Assembly: GCF_007992455.1 (NCBI RefSeq)
Contig: NZ_BKAH01000004.1
Span: forward strand, 1 to 64,000
Length of the DNA stretch: 64,000 nucleotides
From: Microbacterium saccharophilum
GTDB taxonomy: Bacteria; Actinomycetota; Actinomycetes; Actinomycetales; Microbacteriaceae
Direction: 5' to 3'
A program made the translations under genes and the position numbers. Positions 53,336-64,000 of the stretch are shown in pieces; the stretch's first letter is position 1, and each line of letters opens with the position of its first letter. Below the pieces are notes generated by a model. That model did not search any database, had not been told where the DNA came from, and worked only from the letters and a program-made list of their open reading frames with translations.

Positions 53336-54271
53336 ATGGCGGTGCAGTGGATGGCGACGACGTGGGGCGCCCCGGACGCGTGGGAGCTCCGTGAGGTCGA
53401 GGTGCCGGCACCGCGCACCGGTGAGGTCACGATCCGGGTGCACGCCGCGGGGGTGAACCCCGCCGACGCGAAGCACGTCGCCGTCCCGCGGGACGGCGTC
53501 GACCTGCCGCTGCCGATCGGCTACGAGGTGTCCGGCGTCCTCACCGCTGTGGGTCCGGACACCCGGATCGCATCCGGTGCGGCCGGGGTCGGCGACGAGG
53601 TCATCGCGTTCCGCGTGCAGGGCGGCTACGCGACCGAGCTCACGGTGCCGGCTGACCTCGTGCTCCGCAAGCCCACGACCCTCACCCACCCCGCAGCGGC
53701 GAACCTGCTGCTGGCCGGTACGACCGCTGCCGAGATGCTCGCCGTCACCGGAGTGCAGGCCGGGGAGACCATCCTCCTGCACGCGGCATCCGGCGCCGTG
53801 GGCGTCGCGGTGCTGCAGCTCGCGGCCGCCCGCGGCGTGCGCGTCATCGGCACGGCAAGCGAGGCCGGGGCAGCGCGCGTCACGCGCTACGGCGGCGTCC
53901 CCGTGCGCTACGGGCCGGGGCTCGCCGACCGCGTGCGGGATCTCGCCCCCGACGGCATCGCGGCGGCTCTCGATGCCGTGGGCACCGCCGAGGCCCTCGA
54001 CGTGTCGCTGGAGCTGGTCACCGACCGGCAGCGCATCCTCACGATCGCCGATGGCGCACGGGCTCAGCGGGACGGCATCCGCTTCATCGCCGGCGCACTC
54101 CCGGAGAGCGCCCGATTCCGCGCCCAGGTGCGTGGTGAGCTGGTCGACCTCGCCGAACAGGGACTGCTCGAGGTGCCGGTCGCGCGCACCTACACCCTCG
54201 CCGAGGCTCCCGAGGCGCTGCGCTTCCTCATGGAGGGCCACCCCGGCGGGAAGCTCGCGCTCATCCCGTAG
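53336..54271 (+). CDS. Quinone oxidoreductase-like MDR protein
   Basis: A 311-aa zinc-independent medium-chain dehydrogenase/reductase. It has AGVNPADAKHV, GYEVSGVLTAVG, GDEVIAFRVQGGYATELTVPADLVLRKP and the cofactor fold LLHAASGAVGVAVLQLAAARG. The zinc-ligand Cys cluster of alcohol dehydrogenases is missing, so NADPH:quinone or enone reduction is likely. It starts 1 nt after era and may ride on that operon. Confidence 0.9.
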   Translation: MAVQWMATTWGAPDAWELREVEVPAPRTGEVTIRVHAAGVNPADAKHVAVPRDGVDLPLPIGYEVSGVLTAVGPDTRIASGAAGVGDEVIAFRVQGGYATELTVPADLVLRKPTTLTHPAAANLLLAGTTAAEMLAVTGVQAGETILLHAASGAVGVAVLQLAAARGVRVIGTASEAGAARVTRYGGVPVRYGPGLADRVRDLAPDGIAAALDAVGTAEALDVSLELVTDRQRILTIADGARAQRDGIRFIAGALPESARFRAQVRGELVDLAEQGLLEVPVARTYTLAEAPEALRFLMEGHPGGKLALIP

Positions 54272-54281
54272 CCCGCGTGAC

Positions 54282-55559
54282 TCACGTCCGCCGGCGGACG
54301 GTGTCCAGCAGGCGCGTCGGGGACGTCGTCGCCACTCGCCAGCGCGGCTCCGCCTCGACCCACACGGGTGGCCGCACCTCCGGGACGCCACGGTTCATCC
54401 GGATCCGCCACCCGCTGCGATCCAGATGTCGGTGATGGAACCAGCAGAGCAGGACGCCGTTGTCCGTGTGCGTCGCGCCGCCGTGGGCGTGCTCGGTGAC
54501 GTGGTGGATCTCGCACCAGCCCGCGGGCACGCCGCATCCGGGGATGATGCAGTTGCCGTCGCGGAGGGCGATCGCGCGTCGCTGGTGGCGGTTGAAGACG
54601 CGCTCCTCCGTGCCGATGCGCTTCACCCTGCCATCGCCCCCGAGCGCGATGCGCTGCACCACGCCCGCGCACGCGACGTGCCGCGCTGCCGCCAGGGGAA
54701 CGGCTTCATCGGCGCCGTCGGTGTGCGCCCATCCCGTGCCGGAGAGCAGGTCCTCTTCGCGAACCGAGACGACGAGGGTCGGTGCAGCCCCGCCGATGGT
54801 CGGAAGAAGCGCACGGGAAGCAGCCGTGAACAGCGCCGTCGCGAACGTGTCGTGCCGCTTCTGGGCCGGCGTGCGGACGTCGTCGTCGTCAGGGACCGGG
54901 GGAACCGCTCGCTCCGGCCGGAACACCGGGCCGGAGCTCCGCGGACTGACGATCGCGTCGTGCAGCCGCTGGAACTGTGCGGCGACCTCGACCAGGAGGG
55001 CGCCCGTGACGGGGACGACGCCGTCACGCGCGGTTCCGAAGGTGAGGCCGCGGAGGCGGAGCGCCTTCTCCTCGCGCGGCTCGGCGCCGTCCTGGTCGAG
55101 CGCCGCCGCCCAGGCGCGCGCCTGGATCCGGAGCAGGTCGGCGCACGCCCAGCCCGACGGCCCCCTCGAGGAGGGCCTCGCGCATGGCCGGCAGCGGCGC
55201 CGGCATCGGCTCCTGCGCGAGCGACACCCCCACCCGCACGTCGGCCCCGGCGCGCCGCAATCTCGCCGCCGTCGCGGGACCCGCCAGCGGCGCGCGCTGG
55301 ACGAGCTCGCCGACATCGTGGCAGCCGTACCGCGAAGTCATCCGCAGGTCACGATCGGCGGCGACCGAGCGGCGGTCGATCTCGCCGACCGACTCGATCA
55401 GGACGGCATCCGTGAGCCGCTGCAGTCGGCAGCCAGCGCAAGGGCACGCACGAGATCGTCGTCGGAAACCCCCGGGATGGCGCCGCCCGCGAGGTCGTCC
55501 CGCACCCGCTCGCGCGTGTGACCGATGGCATCGGTCAGGTGCGCGGGAAGTGCTTCCAT
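54282..55559 (-). pseudogene. DUF222/HNH endonuclease-like protein, two frameshifts
   Basis: The reading frame starts well at ATG 55559 (MEALPAHLTDAIGHTRERV) but ends after 53 codons. A 1-nt loss near 55425 explains this: restoring one base would join LAAD to VQRLTDAVLIESVGEIDRRS, and that second frame continues through RMTSRYGCHDVGELVQRAPLAG to about 55150. There a second shift, apparently with a ~30-40 residue deletion, leads to the third frame: ADLLRIQARAWAAALDQDGAEPREE, then the HNH motif CIIPGCGVPAGWCEIHHVTEHAHGG and LLCWFHHRHLD. Intact DUF222/HNH proteins are abundant, multicopy families in actinobacteria. Here the enzyme is inactive unless the shifts are sequence errors. Confidence 0.85.
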
Positions 55560-55644
55560 GCCCCCATCCTCTCGACGGGCTCCGACATTCCGAGGCAGGT
55601 TTTTCCCCGGTCGGAGGGTGGATCGCGCAGCGCGGAGGGGGAAG

Positions 55645-55680
55645 CCGCGCGCGCCGCGGAAGCCGTCGCGGCGCGCGCGG
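55645..55680 (-). terminator. Hairpin after the lipoprotein gene
   Basis: A perfect 14-bp stem CCGCGCGCGCCGCG / CGCGGCGCGCGCGG with an 8-nt loop lies just past the lipoprotein stop on the - strand. It is a probable terminator without a T-run. Confidence 0.65.
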
Positions 55681-55687
55681 GCGGGGG

Positions 55688-56326
55688 TCAGCCGGAGACC
55701 GCGCGCAGGGCCGACCCGATGACGACGACGCCGGTCCCGTAGTCGTCGTCGGCGGCCTTCTGCCAGGTGCCGTCATCCCAGACGACATCCACCCACAGCC
55801 AGCCGTTCTCGGGGAACGAGCTGAGGTACTCCGCGCCCAGGAGGTCCGGCAGCGCATCCTGGATCTCCTGAAGCTCCGCCTCCTCGCCCGCCCCGGCCTT
55901 CCCGCCCGTGGGGTCCTCCGTCATCATCGGGTCGTACAGCGCGAGCATGATGGGCGGCCGGGTCACGGTCAGCGTCTCGCCGTCGTACGTGCCCTGCACG
56001 GCATACGTGCCCCAGCGCACGTCGCCCACGGACTCCGCACCGTCGACGCCATCCCAGCTCCACCCGGCCAGGGGGATGCCGTGGCACTGCGGCGGGTAGG
56101 ACTCCATGATGGGGCCGAGGCACAGTTCCGGAGCACCGCCGACGTCCATGACCGTTCCCTGACCGACGACCTCGCTCTCCGGCGGTGCCGGCCAGAGCGA
56201 CCCGAGCGAGTGCCCCGCGGGGGCGTCGGGCGATCCGGACGAGGACGAGGGTGTGGCGCACGCGGTCAACGACAGCAGGGCCACGATGCCGAGCGCGGAT
56301 CCGGCGAGGAGGCGGCGAGGGTTCAT
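55688..56326 (-). CDS. Putative lipoprotein
   Basis: A 212-aa exported protein. ATG 56326 gives the signal MNPRRLLAGSALGIVALLSLTAC with a lipobox (LTAC); an in-frame TTG at 56335 is the alternative. A Ser-rich linker follows. The rest is small and acidic, with two Cys (ELCLGP, PPQCHGIP) about 15 residues apart that may form a disulfide, and GWSWDGVDGAE. No catalytic motif seen. It resembles secreted actinobacterial lipoproteins of unknown role, and is divergent from the leuA leader. Confidence 0.8.
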   Translation of the reverse strand: MNPRRLLAGSALGIVALLSLTACATPSSSSGSPDAPAGHSLGSLWPAPPESEVVGQGTVMDVGGAPELCLGPIMESYPPQCHGIPLAGWSWDGVDGAESVGDVRWGTYAVQGTYDGETLTVTRPPIMLALYDPMMTEDPTGGKAGAGEEAELQEIQDALPDLLGAEYLSSFPENGWLWVDVVWDDGTWQKAADDDYGTGVVVIGSALRAVSG

Positions 56327-56389
56327 GTCCGACAAGTGTCGCCTGCTGCGGGATCGTCTCCGATGTCCGCGCGCTCGCCCGCACGGGTG

Positions 56390-56395
56390 TAATCT
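56390..56395 (+). promoter_or_regulatory. -10 element of the leuA leader promoter
   Basis: TAATCT, preceded by TG (56388-56389), lies 6 nt before the ATG of the leader peptide. Transcription would start at or next to that ATG, giving a leaderless leader mRNA. No clear -35 is seen, as in extended -10 promoters. Confidence 0.6.
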
Positions 56396-56401
56396 GGGCG
56401 C

Positions 56402-56433
56402 ATGCGCTTCGGTCGACTTCTCCTTCTTAGTCG

Positions 56434-56455
<22 letters not shown>
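56402..56455 (+). CDS. leuA leader peptide (attenuator control)
   Basis: A 17-codon ORF, MRFGRLLLLSRRDETSF, with four consecutive Leu codons (CTT CTC CTT CTT at 56417-56428). CTT is rare in this GC-rich sequence, so ribosomes should slow here when leucyl-tRNA is scarce. It sits 66 nt upstream of leuA and overlaps one arm of a 10-bp inverted repeat. Leader peptides with Leu runs upstream of leuA are a known mode of control in actinobacteria. Confidence 0.9.
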
Positions 56456-58282
<1,827 letters not shown>

Positions 58283-58292
58283 TACCGCACGC

Positions 58293-58325
58293 AGCGGCAC
58301 CGCCTCCCTCGGGGGCGGTGCCGCT
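58293..58325 (+). terminator. Terminator between convergent leuA and TRIC gene
   Basis: AGCGGCACCGCC / GGCGGTGCCGCT forms a perfect 12-bp stem with a 9-nt loop and T-containing sequence after it. It can serve both genes. Confidence 0.75.
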
Positions 58326-58343
58326 CTGTCGTGGTTTCGCGGG

Positions 58344-59030
58344 TCAGGGCCTGACGATCGGGATGCTCGACGTCTCCACGGCGACCTTCCGGCGGTACAG
58401 CGCCCGCTGCTCGGGTAGCGAGATGTCGAAGAGCACGGCGAGCAGACGGATGACGGTCGTCACGATGAGGCCGGCGATCGCGGCGGCCAGCAGCGGGGCG
58501 CCGAAGGCGTGACTGAGGGCGAGGACGACGCAGCCGGCCGCGGCGGCGACCGCGTAGAGCGAGCCCACGTGCATGATCGCGACGGGCAGGCCCATGAACA
58601 CGTCGCGCAGCACGCTGCCGCCGACGGCGGCGCACACGCCGACGAAGACCGCGGGCACTTCGGGCAGTCCGATCGCGAGCGCCTTGCTCGTGCCGAACGC
58701 GCCGAACAGACCGATCACGACGGCGTCGAGCGCGACGATCACGGCGTTCAGGCGCTGGAAGGTGTTCGCCAGGAGCATCCCGAGGAGGGCCGCCGCGACC
58801 GCCGTCAGCAGGTACCAGTTGCTCTGCATCGTGGCGAGCTCGACGTTCAGGAGCAGGTCGCGGATGAGACCGCCGCCCATGCCCACGACGGTGCCGATGA
58901 TGACGACGCCCAGCAGGTCCAGGCGGCGCTGCCCGACGAACCCGGAGGCGAAGAGCGCTCCCTGCACGCCGCCGAGGCCGACGGCGAGGAGATCTGCCCA
59001 GAGAGGGATCAGGAAGAGCGGCTCTGTCAC
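58344..59030 (-). CDS. TRIC-type cation channel family protein (UPF0126)
   Basis: A 228-aa inner-membrane protein with about seven helices. Two UPF0126 repeats are recognisable: [39 protein letters not shown] and [46 protein letters not shown], each with the conserved GG(x)RD. Prokaryotic TRIC relatives form trimeric K+ channels; in some bacteria they have been linked to glycine uptake. GTG start at 59030 is closely preceded by GGAGG; divergent from recO. Confidence 0.88.
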   Translation of the reverse strand: MTEPLFLIPLWADLLAVGLGGVQGALFASGFVGQRRLDLLGVVIIGTVVGMGGGLIRDLLLNVELATMQSNWYLLTAVAAALLGMLLANTFQRLNAVIVALDAVVIGLFGAFGTSKALAIGLPEVPAVFVGVCAAVGGSVLRDVFMGLPVAIMHVGSLYAVAAAAGCVVLALSHAFGAPLLAAAIAGLIVTTVIRLLAVLFDISLPEQRALYRRKVAVETSSIPIVRP

Positions 59031-59066
59031 GCCTCCATTGTCGTCGCTGGCGGCGATAATCGAGGA

Positions 59067-59795
59067 GTGCCCACCTACCGCGACGAAGTCGTGGTCCTTC
59101 GCACCCACAAGCTGGGTGAAGCCGACCGCATCGTGACGATGCTCAGCCGCCGTCACGGCAAGCTGCGCGCCGTCGCGAAGGGCGTGCGCCGCACGTCGTC
59201 GCGGTTCGGTGCGCGCCTTGAGCCGTTCATGGTCGCCGACGTGCAGCTGTACCAGGGCCGCTCGCTCGACATCATCCAGCAGGCCGAGTCGCTGGGTTCC
59301 TACGGTGCCGAGATCGCGGTGCACTACGACCGGTATACCGCCGCGCACGCCATGGTTGAAACGGCCGACCGGCTCAACGAGGCCGAGGCGACGCCGCAGC
59401 AGTACCTGCTGCTCGTCGGGGGCCTGCGCTCCCTCGCGCGCGGCGACCACGCCTCGCGCGCCGTGCTCGACTCGTACCTGCTGCGCGCCATGGCGCTCTC
59501 CGGCTGGGCGCCGGGGCTCGGGGACTGCGCCCGCTGCGGTGCCGTCGGACCCCACGAGTGGTTCGTCGCGCAGCTCGGCGGCACGGTGTGCAGCGCGTGC
59601 GCGCCGGTCGGGTCGGCGCGCCTGCGCCCCGAGACCGGCGATCTGCTGCGCGCCCTCATGGCGGGTGAGTGGGACGACGTGGATGCGGCGTCGCCCGGCG
59701 CGACCGGCGCGGCATCCGGACTCATCGCCGCGTACGCGCAGTGGCACCTGGAGCGCGGCATCCGCTCGCTCAGTCACATCGAGGCGGTTTCGTGA
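59067..59795 (+). CDS. recO: DNA repair protein RecO
   Basis: A 242-aa protein with an N-terminal OB fold ([38 protein letters not shown]), a helical domain and a zinc finger (CARCG ... CSAC). It loads RecA onto gapped ssDNA with RecR. GATAAT (59055-59060) lies 6 nt before GTG 59067, suggesting a leaderless transcript. Overlaps uppS by 4 bp. Confidence 0.94.
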   Translation: MPTYRDEVVVLRTHKLGEADRIVTMLSRRHGKLRAVAKGVRRTSSRFGARLEPFMVADVQLYQGRSLDIIQQAESLGSYGAEIAVHYDRYTAAHAMVETADRLNEAEATPQQYLLLVGGLRSLARGDHASRAVLDSYLLRAMALSGWAPGLGDCARCGAVGPHEWFVAQLGGTVCSACAPVGSARLRPETGDLLRALMAGEWDDVDAASPGATGAASGLIAAYAQWHLERGIRSLSHIEAVS

Positions 59796-60595
59796 GCCCC
59801 AAGCCCTATACCCACCGCGACGCGGTGCCCTACCGACCGCTGGACTGGACCGGGGTGTACCCGCCCGCCTTCCCGAAGGCCGGTGTGCCGAATCACATCG
59901 CGATCGTCATGGACGGAAATGGCCGCTGGGCGAACCGTCGCGGCCTCACGCGCATCGAGGGACACCGCGCCGGGGAGGAGGTGCTGCTCGACGTCGTCGC
60001 CGGCGCCATCCAGGCCGGCGTCAGACATCTGAGCGTCTACGCCTTCTCCACGGAGAACTGGAGCCGCTCGCCCGACGAGGTGCGCTTTCTCATGGGCTAC
60101 AACCGCGATGTGCTCCACCGCCGGCGCGACCAGCTGAACGAGTGGGGTGTGCGGGTCCGCTGGGCGGGCCGGAAGCCGCGACTGTGGGGCTCGGTCATCT
60201 CCGAACTGCAGTACGCCGAGAAGCTCACGGCCGGCAACGACGTGCTCACCCTCACGATGTGCATCAACTACGGCGGCCGCGTCGAACTCGTCGACGCCAT
60301 GCGTCGCATGGGCGAGGAGATCGCCGCGGGGCGGATGAAGCCGTCCGCGATCACCGAGAAGACGATTCGGCGGAACCTCTACATCCCGGACATGCCCGAC
60401 GTCGACCTGTTCGTCCGCTCGAGCGGCGAGCAGCGCACCTCGAACTTCCTGCTCTGGGAGTCGGCGTACGCCGAGATGGTGTTCCTCGACACGCTGTGGC
60501 CCGATTTCTCCCGCACGGAGCTGTGGCACGCCATCGGGCTGTACCTCAGCCGCGATCGCCGCTTCGGCGGCGCCGTGGACGCGCCCACCGCCTGA
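59792..60595 (+). CDS. uppS: Isoprenyl transferase (undecaprenyl diphosphate synthase family)
   Basis: A 267-aa cis-prenyltransferase. Motifs: [18 protein letters not shown] (catalytic Asp), [16 protein letters not shown] and [17 protein letters not shown]. It makes the polyprenyl diphosphate carrier for cell-wall synthesis. GTG start, translationally coupled to recO, a typical actinobacterial pair. Confidence 0.95.
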   Translation: MSPKPYTHRDAVPYRPLDWTGVYPPAFPKAGVPNHIAIVMDGNGRWANRRGLTRIEGHRAGEEVLLDVVAGAIQAGVRHLSVYAFSTENWSRSPDEVRFLMGYNRDVLHRRRDQLNEWGVRVRWAGRKPRLWGSVISELQYAEKLTAGNDVLTLTMCINYGGRVELVDAMRRMGEEIAAGRMKPSAITEKTIRRNLYIPDMPDVDLFVRSSGEQRTSNFLLWESAYAEMVFLDTLWPDFSRTELWHAIGLYLSRDRRFGGAVDAPTA

Positions 60596-60701
60596 GCTCC
60601 CCGGGCATTCCGGCGGCGCGGACCGCGGCGTATCATGCAGCCGAGCAGACGCTCTCCGATACAGGGGGCGGCGCAGACGCGCCGCGGTCGGGAGGTCTCG
60701 G

Positions 60702-61355
60702 ATGTCACGGATGTCACCGCGTCAGCACGGGTCCCGCATGGCGCCCATCGTCACCGCCGCGCTCCTCGCCCTCGCCCTGGCGGGCTGCGCGCCCGCGGAG
60801 ACGGGCACGGCCGAGCCGCCCGCCCCGACGACCGCACCGGACGACGGCGGCAGCACCGGCAGCGGTGGCGGTGGCGGCGCCGATAACGGCGCCGGGGACG
60901 GCGTGACGGACGGACCGGTCGATCCGGTGCAGGAGACCCGCCGCTCCGGCCCCTCCGTCGAGTTCGGCGGCCCGCCGTTCGGAGCGCAGGGCGACCCCGA
61001 GGAGGTCTCGGCGGGCGTCTGGTGCGTGACGGTCGGGTTCTTCTGGGGCGGGGAGGCCCCGCCGGAGAACGTCACCTTCACCGTGGCGGGGATCGTCGCC
61101 GACCCCGCCGGCGCGGTGACCGCGGAGCCCGCCGTCTGCGGGTCGGTCGGCGCCGAGGAGACCTGCATCGGCTTCGTCATGGCGCCCGACACGCCCTTCA
61201 CGACGTGCAGCCTGCTCCTCACCGCGACGGAGGCGTACCCGGGGAGCGCGGAGGTGGGCTTCGCGGGGACGCTCGAGTGCACCGAACCGGCCTTCTGCGA
61301 CGCGGCCATCGAACGCGACGCGGACCGCGGCCCGCCGATCCGGCTGGGCGGGTGA
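60702..61355 (+). CDS. Putative lipoprotein with Pro/Gly-rich linker
   Basis: A 217-aa exported protein. The signal peptide ends in LAGC (Cys29), followed by a Thr/Pro/Ala- and Gly-rich linker of about 50 residues. The mature domain (from ~80) contains WCVTVGFFWGG and four further Cys (VCGSVG, TCIGFV, TTCSLL, LECTEPAFC), which suggests two disulfide bonds in a small beta-rich domain. GGGAGG precedes ATG 60702. No family recognised. The next gene starts 6 nt later. Confidence 0.8.
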   Translation: MSRMSPRQHGSRMAPIVTAALLALALAGCAPAETGTAEPPAPTTAPDDGGSTGSGGGGGADNGAGDGVTDGPVDPVQETRRSGPSVEFGGPPFGAQGDPEEVSAGVWCVTVGFFWGGEAPPENVTFTVAGIVADPAGAVTAEPAVCGSVGAEETCIGFVMAPDTPFTTCSLLLTATEAYPGSAEVGFAGTLECTEPAFCDAAIERDADRGPPIRLGG

Positions 61356-61361
61356 CGGGGC

Positions 61362-62318
61362 GTGGCCCGCGTCCGCTCCCGCCGGCCCGCTGCCGCGCCG
61401 CCGGCGGCGAAACCCGAGGCGGCCGAGGACGCCGCTCCCGCCGGGCTGGGCTTCGAGAAGTGGATGAGCTTCCTCTCCACCTTCATCGCGCCCGCGACGC
61501 TCATCACGGGCCTCCTGTTCTACTTCGGGTACGTGTCGTCCCGCGCCTTCTTCCTCTACTTCGGGGTGGACGTCGACGTCCTGGGCCTCAGCAACCAGCA
61601 GTTCGTCATGCGCAGCCCGGGGGCGCTCTTCATCCCCGTCATGGTCCTGCTCCTCCTGGCGGCGGCCGTCATCGCCGTGCACCGGATGCTCCGCCGTCGC
61701 CTTGCCGCCTCGGCCGCCGCGCGCCGGCGCGTGGCGGGAGTGCTCGGCTGGACGGGCGTCCTCCTGCTGATCGCCGGCCTCGCCCTCGCCTTCGGCTACG
61801 CCTTCCTCGCCGCGTGGCCGTTCTACGGCTTCGCGACAGCGGCATCCCTCGCGATCGGGGCGGGCCTGGCCGCCTACGCCGCATCCACCGCCCCGCCACC
61901 CGGCGATGCGGCCCGCGCCCGCCCGCTCGTCGTCCTGCTGGTCGCGGTCATGGTCGCCGGCACCTTCTGGGCGACCGCGACCATCGCGGAGTGGTGGGGA
62001 CGCGGCCAGGCCCGCACGCAGGCCGCCGACCTCTCCACACTCCCCGCCGTCGTCCTCGACACCCGCGAGCGCCTGGCACCGGGAAGCCCCGCCATCAGCC
62101 TGATCGAGCTGGAGCAGGAGCGGGATGCGGCCGGCGAGCCGCTGCCTGGCCAGTTCGCGTACCGCTACCACGGCCTCCGCCTCCTCGTCCGCGGCGAGGA
62201 CCGGCTGTTCCTCGTCCCCGACCGGTGGTCGCCGAACGCCTCGACCCTCGTGGTGCCCCTAGGCGACGACATCCGGGTGCGCTTCCGGTTCTTCCCGGAC
62301 GAGAACCCACCGGACTGA
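61362..62318 (+). CDS. Hypothetical multi-pass membrane protein
   Basis: A 318-aa protein from GTG 61362. After a basic, Ala/Pro-rich N-terminus come about five helices (including FIAPATLITGLLFYFGYV, ALFIPVMVLLLLAAAVIAV, GVLLLIAGLALAFGYAFLAAW, VVLLVAVMVAGTFWATATIAEWW), then an ~100-residue soluble C-terminal domain with VVLDTRERLAPGSPAISL and FRFFPDENPPD. The YFGYVSSRAFFLYFGVDVDVLGLSNQQFVMRS motif recurs in actinobacterial membrane proteins of unknown function. Likely cotranscribed with the lipoprotein upstream. Confidence 0.8.
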   Translation: MARVRSRRPAAAPPAAKPEAAEDAAPAGLGFEKWMSFLSTFIAPATLITGLLFYFGYVSSRAFFLYFGVDVDVLGLSNQQFVMRSPGALFIPVMVLLLLAAAVIAVHRMLRRRLAASAAARRRVAGVLGWTGVLLLIAGLALAFGYAFLAAWPFYGFATAASLAIGAGLAAYAASTAPPPGDAARARPLVVLLVAVMVAGTFWATATIAEWWGRGQARTQAADLSTLPAVVLDTRERLAPGSPAISLIELEQERDAAGEPLPGQFAYRYHGLRLLVRGEDRLFLVPDRWSPNASTLVVPLGDDIRVRFRFFPDENPPD

Positions 62319-62357
62319 CCCGGAATATGTCGGGGGGCGAAGGGCGTTCCCCTCGGT

Positions 62358-63050
62358 ATGACGGATGCCATCAAGATCGACGTGTGGAGCGACATCGCCT
62401 GCCCCTGGTGCTACATCGGCAAGCGGAACCTGGAGAGGGGCCTCGCGCAGACCGCCGACGATGATGACGCACCGCGGGTGGAGGTCACCTTCCACTCGTT
62501 CGAGCTGTCACCCGACACACCCGTCGACTTCGACGGCGACGAGATCGACTTCCTCGCCGGACACAAGGGGATGCCGCGCGAGCGCGTGCAGGAGATGCTC
62601 GAGAACGTGACCGGCGTCGCCGCGCAGGCGGGCCTGGCATACCGCTTCGACATCCTGAAGCACACGAACACCGTGAAGGCGCACGAGCTGCTGCATTTCG
62701 CGAAGGCGCATGGCGCCCAGCCGGCCATGGCGGAGCGCCTCATGTCGGCCTACTTCCTGGAGGGCCGCCACGTCGGACGCATCGACGACCTCGTCGCGCT
62801 CGCAGCCGAGGTGGGCCTCGACGCCGGTGCGGCGCGGGACGCCCTCGAGTCGAGCCGGCATCTCGCCGACGTCCGCGCAGACCAGGCGCAGGCCGCCGCG
62901 TACGGCATCAACGGCGTGCCGTTCTTCGTGATCGACGGCACGTACGGCGTCAGCGGTGCGCAGCCGGCCGACGCGTTCGCCCAGATCGCCCGCCAGGTGT
63001 GGGCCGAGCGTCAGGACGCCGAGCAGGAGCCCGCCGCACAGACGGCGTGA
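62358..63050 (+). CDS. DsbA-family (FrnE-like) oxidoreductase
   Basis: A 230-aa cytoplasmic thioredoxin-fold protein. The active site is Cys15-Pro-Trp-Cys18 (WSDIACPWCYIGKRNL), followed by a helical insertion with RYDILKHTNT-like sequence (AYRFDILKHTNTVKAHELLHFAK) and the cis-Pro segment GINGVPFFVIDGTYGVSGAQ. FrnE-like members are implicated in disulfide handling under oxidative stress. No signal peptide. Converges with glutathione peroxidase. Confidence 0.92.
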   Translation: MTDAIKIDVWSDIACPWCYIGKRNLERGLAQTADDDDAPRVEVTFHSFELSPDTPVDFDGDEIDFLAGHKGMPRERVQEMLENVTGVAAQAGLAYRFDILKHTNTVKAHELLHFAKAHGAQPAMAERLMSAYFLEGRHVGRIDDLVALAAEVGLDAGAARDALESSRHLADVRADQAQAAAYGINGVPFFVIDGTYGVSGAQPADAFAQIARQVWAERQDAEQEPAAQTA

Positions 63051-63059
63051 GGGCTCCGG

Positions 63060-63563
63060 CTACCGGGGGAGGTTCGCCTCGATCGCGCGGACGATCTCCG
63101 GGTCGTCCGGCTTCGTCTGCGGGCGGAAGCGGTGCACCTCACCGGTCGGGGTCACGAGGAACTTCTCGAAGTTCCAGATGATCGGGCCCTTCGAGCCCTC
63201 CACGTTCGGCGCCTTCTTCAGCGCCTTGTACAACGGGGCCGCGTGGGAGCCGTTGACGCGGACCTTGTCCATGATCGGGAAGCTGACACCCCACGTGACC
63301 GAGCAGTACTCGAGGATCTCGTCCATCGATCCGGGCTCCTGCCCCATGAACTGGTTGCAGGGGAACCCGACGACCTGCAGTCCGCGCTCACCGTAGGTGC
63401 GCTGCAGCTGCTCGAGCTGCTCGTACTGCGGCGCGAGGCCGCACTTCGACGCGACATTGACGATCATCAGGAGGCTGTCGTCGTAGTCCGCGAGGGTCTG
63501 CTCCGACCCGTCCGCGCTCTGGAAGGGGATGCGGCGGATGTCCACCGTCTGCGTCTCGGTCAT
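63060..63563 (-). CDS. Glutathione peroxidase family protein (Cys type)
   Basis: A 167-aa peroxidase. Peroxidatic Cys41 lies in NVASKCGLAPQYEQLE (Cys, not selenocysteine); GFPCNQFMGQEP and IIWNFEKFLV supply the Gln, Trp and Asn of the catalytic tetrad. Bacterial Cys-type members usually take electrons from thioredoxin. The ATG at 63563 was chosen over an open upstream extension that overlaps dusB antisense. Confidence 0.93.
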   Translation of the reverse strand: MTETQTVDIRRIPFQSADGSEQTLADYDDSLLMIVNVASKCGLAPQYEQLEQLQRTYGERGLQVVGFPCNQFMGQEPGSMDEILEYCSVTWGVSFPIMDKVRVNGSHAAPLYKALKKAPNVEGSKGPIIWNFEKFLVTPTGEVHRFRPQTKPDDPEIVRAIEANLPR

Positions 63564-63626
63564 GTTCTCCACGATAGGGCCGCCGGGGAGCCCGCGGGCG
63601 GCGCTGCGTCTGGGAGAATGGACAGG

Positions 63627-64000
63627 ATGTCCACGACCCTCGCTCCCGCGTCCCCGCTGCGCATCGGGCCCATCACGCTCGATGCGCCCGTCGTGCTGGC
63701 CCCGATGGCCGGGATCACCAACACGGCCTTCCGGCGCCTGTGCCGCGAGTACGGCGCAGGCCTGTACGTCAGCGAGATGATCACGACCCGCGCCCTCGTG
63801 GAGCGCAACGCCACGACGCTGCGCCTCATCCGGCACCACGAGTCGGAGACACCGCGTTCCATCCAGCTCTACGGCGTCGACCCGGCGACGGTGGAGTCCG
63901 CCGTGCGCATCCTCGTCGACGAGGACCACGCCGACCACATCGACCTCAACTTCGGCTGTCCCGTCCCCAAAGTCACCCGCAAGGGCGGGGGAGCGGCGCT
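63627..64000 (+). CDS. dusB: tRNA-dihydrouridine synthase, 3' end beyond window
   Basis: The first ~124 residues of an FMN-dependent dihydrouridine synthase: PLRIGPITLDAPVVLAPMAGITNTAFRRLCREYGAGLYVSEMI at the flavin site and the signature NFGCPVPKVTRKGGGAAL with the catalytic Cys. It starts at ATG 63627, with GAGAAT 7 nt upstream as a possible -10, and runs off the window. Confidence 0.94.
   Translation, partial: MSTTLAPASPLRIGPITLDAPVVLAPMAGITNTAFRRLCREYGAGLYVSEMITTRALVERNATTLRLIRHHESETPRSIQLYGVDPATVESAVRILVDEDHADHIDLNFGCPVPKVTRKGGGAA

Overview
The window is a GC-rich, densely packed bacterial chromosome segment. Gene content and order point to an actinobacterium of the Microbacteriaceae, most likely Microbacterium or a close relative. 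The supporting signs are the core run lepA-hemW-hrcA-dnaJ-rsmE-hinT-phoH-ybeY-CNNM-era and leuA-recO-uppS-dusB, a DUF222/HNH protein, an App1-type phosphatase, a DevR/DevS-like two-component pair, and many GTG starts with 4-bp gene overlaps.

1-4.4 kb: a degraded integrative element next to tRNA-Ala(GGC). A large serine recombinase runs right to left; its reading frame stays open through the tRNA terminator and antisense through the tRNA to the window edge. Behind it, transcribed in the same direction, are a coupled 44-aa ORF, an ArdA-like protein, a 106-aa protein and the C-terminal half of a replication-relaxation protein. That half gene abuts the C-terminal half of a chromosomal DUF3817 gene at about 4041.

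4.4-15 kb: one operon-like block on the + strand. It has a ROK repressor, a complete dipeptide/oligopeptide-type ABC importer (lipoprotein, permease, fused permease-ATPase, ATPase), a TIM-barrel isomerase/epimerase, two Gfo/Idh/MocA dehydrogenases and a ROK sugar kinase. It probably imports and breaks down a glycoside or sugar derivative; the substrate cannot be read from sequence.

15-18.7 kb: a patchwork with an EI24 membrane protein, a promoter-bearing 5' gene fragment colliding with a 3'-truncated DprA-like gene, a small membrane protein, a helix-turn-helix protein and three small membrane proteins.

18.7-24.4 kb: flavodoxin, DevR-like regulator, GAF-GAF histidine kinase and universal stress protein, with DevR-box-like palindromes upstream of the flavodoxin and stress-protein genes, followed by an N-acetylglucosamine-type PTS permease (nagE).

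24.4-64 kb: mainly housekeeping. It holds an HMCES-type protease, App1 phosphatase, DedA protein, pabB, leuS, comEA-comEC, holA, convergent rpsT, an MFS exporter, an alpha/beta hydrolase, a 1572-aa secreted nuclease/nucleotidase, the lepA-to-era block (hrcA carries a CIRCE operator), a quinone oxidoreductase, a frameshifted DUF222/HNH pseudogene, a lipoprotein, leuA behind a Leu-codon leader peptide, a TRIC-type channel, recO-uppS, a lipoprotein, a membrane protein, a DsbA-family protein, glutathione peroxidase and the start of dusB. Several genes have a -10 hexamer exactly 6-7 nt before the start codon, which suggests leaderless mRNAs.
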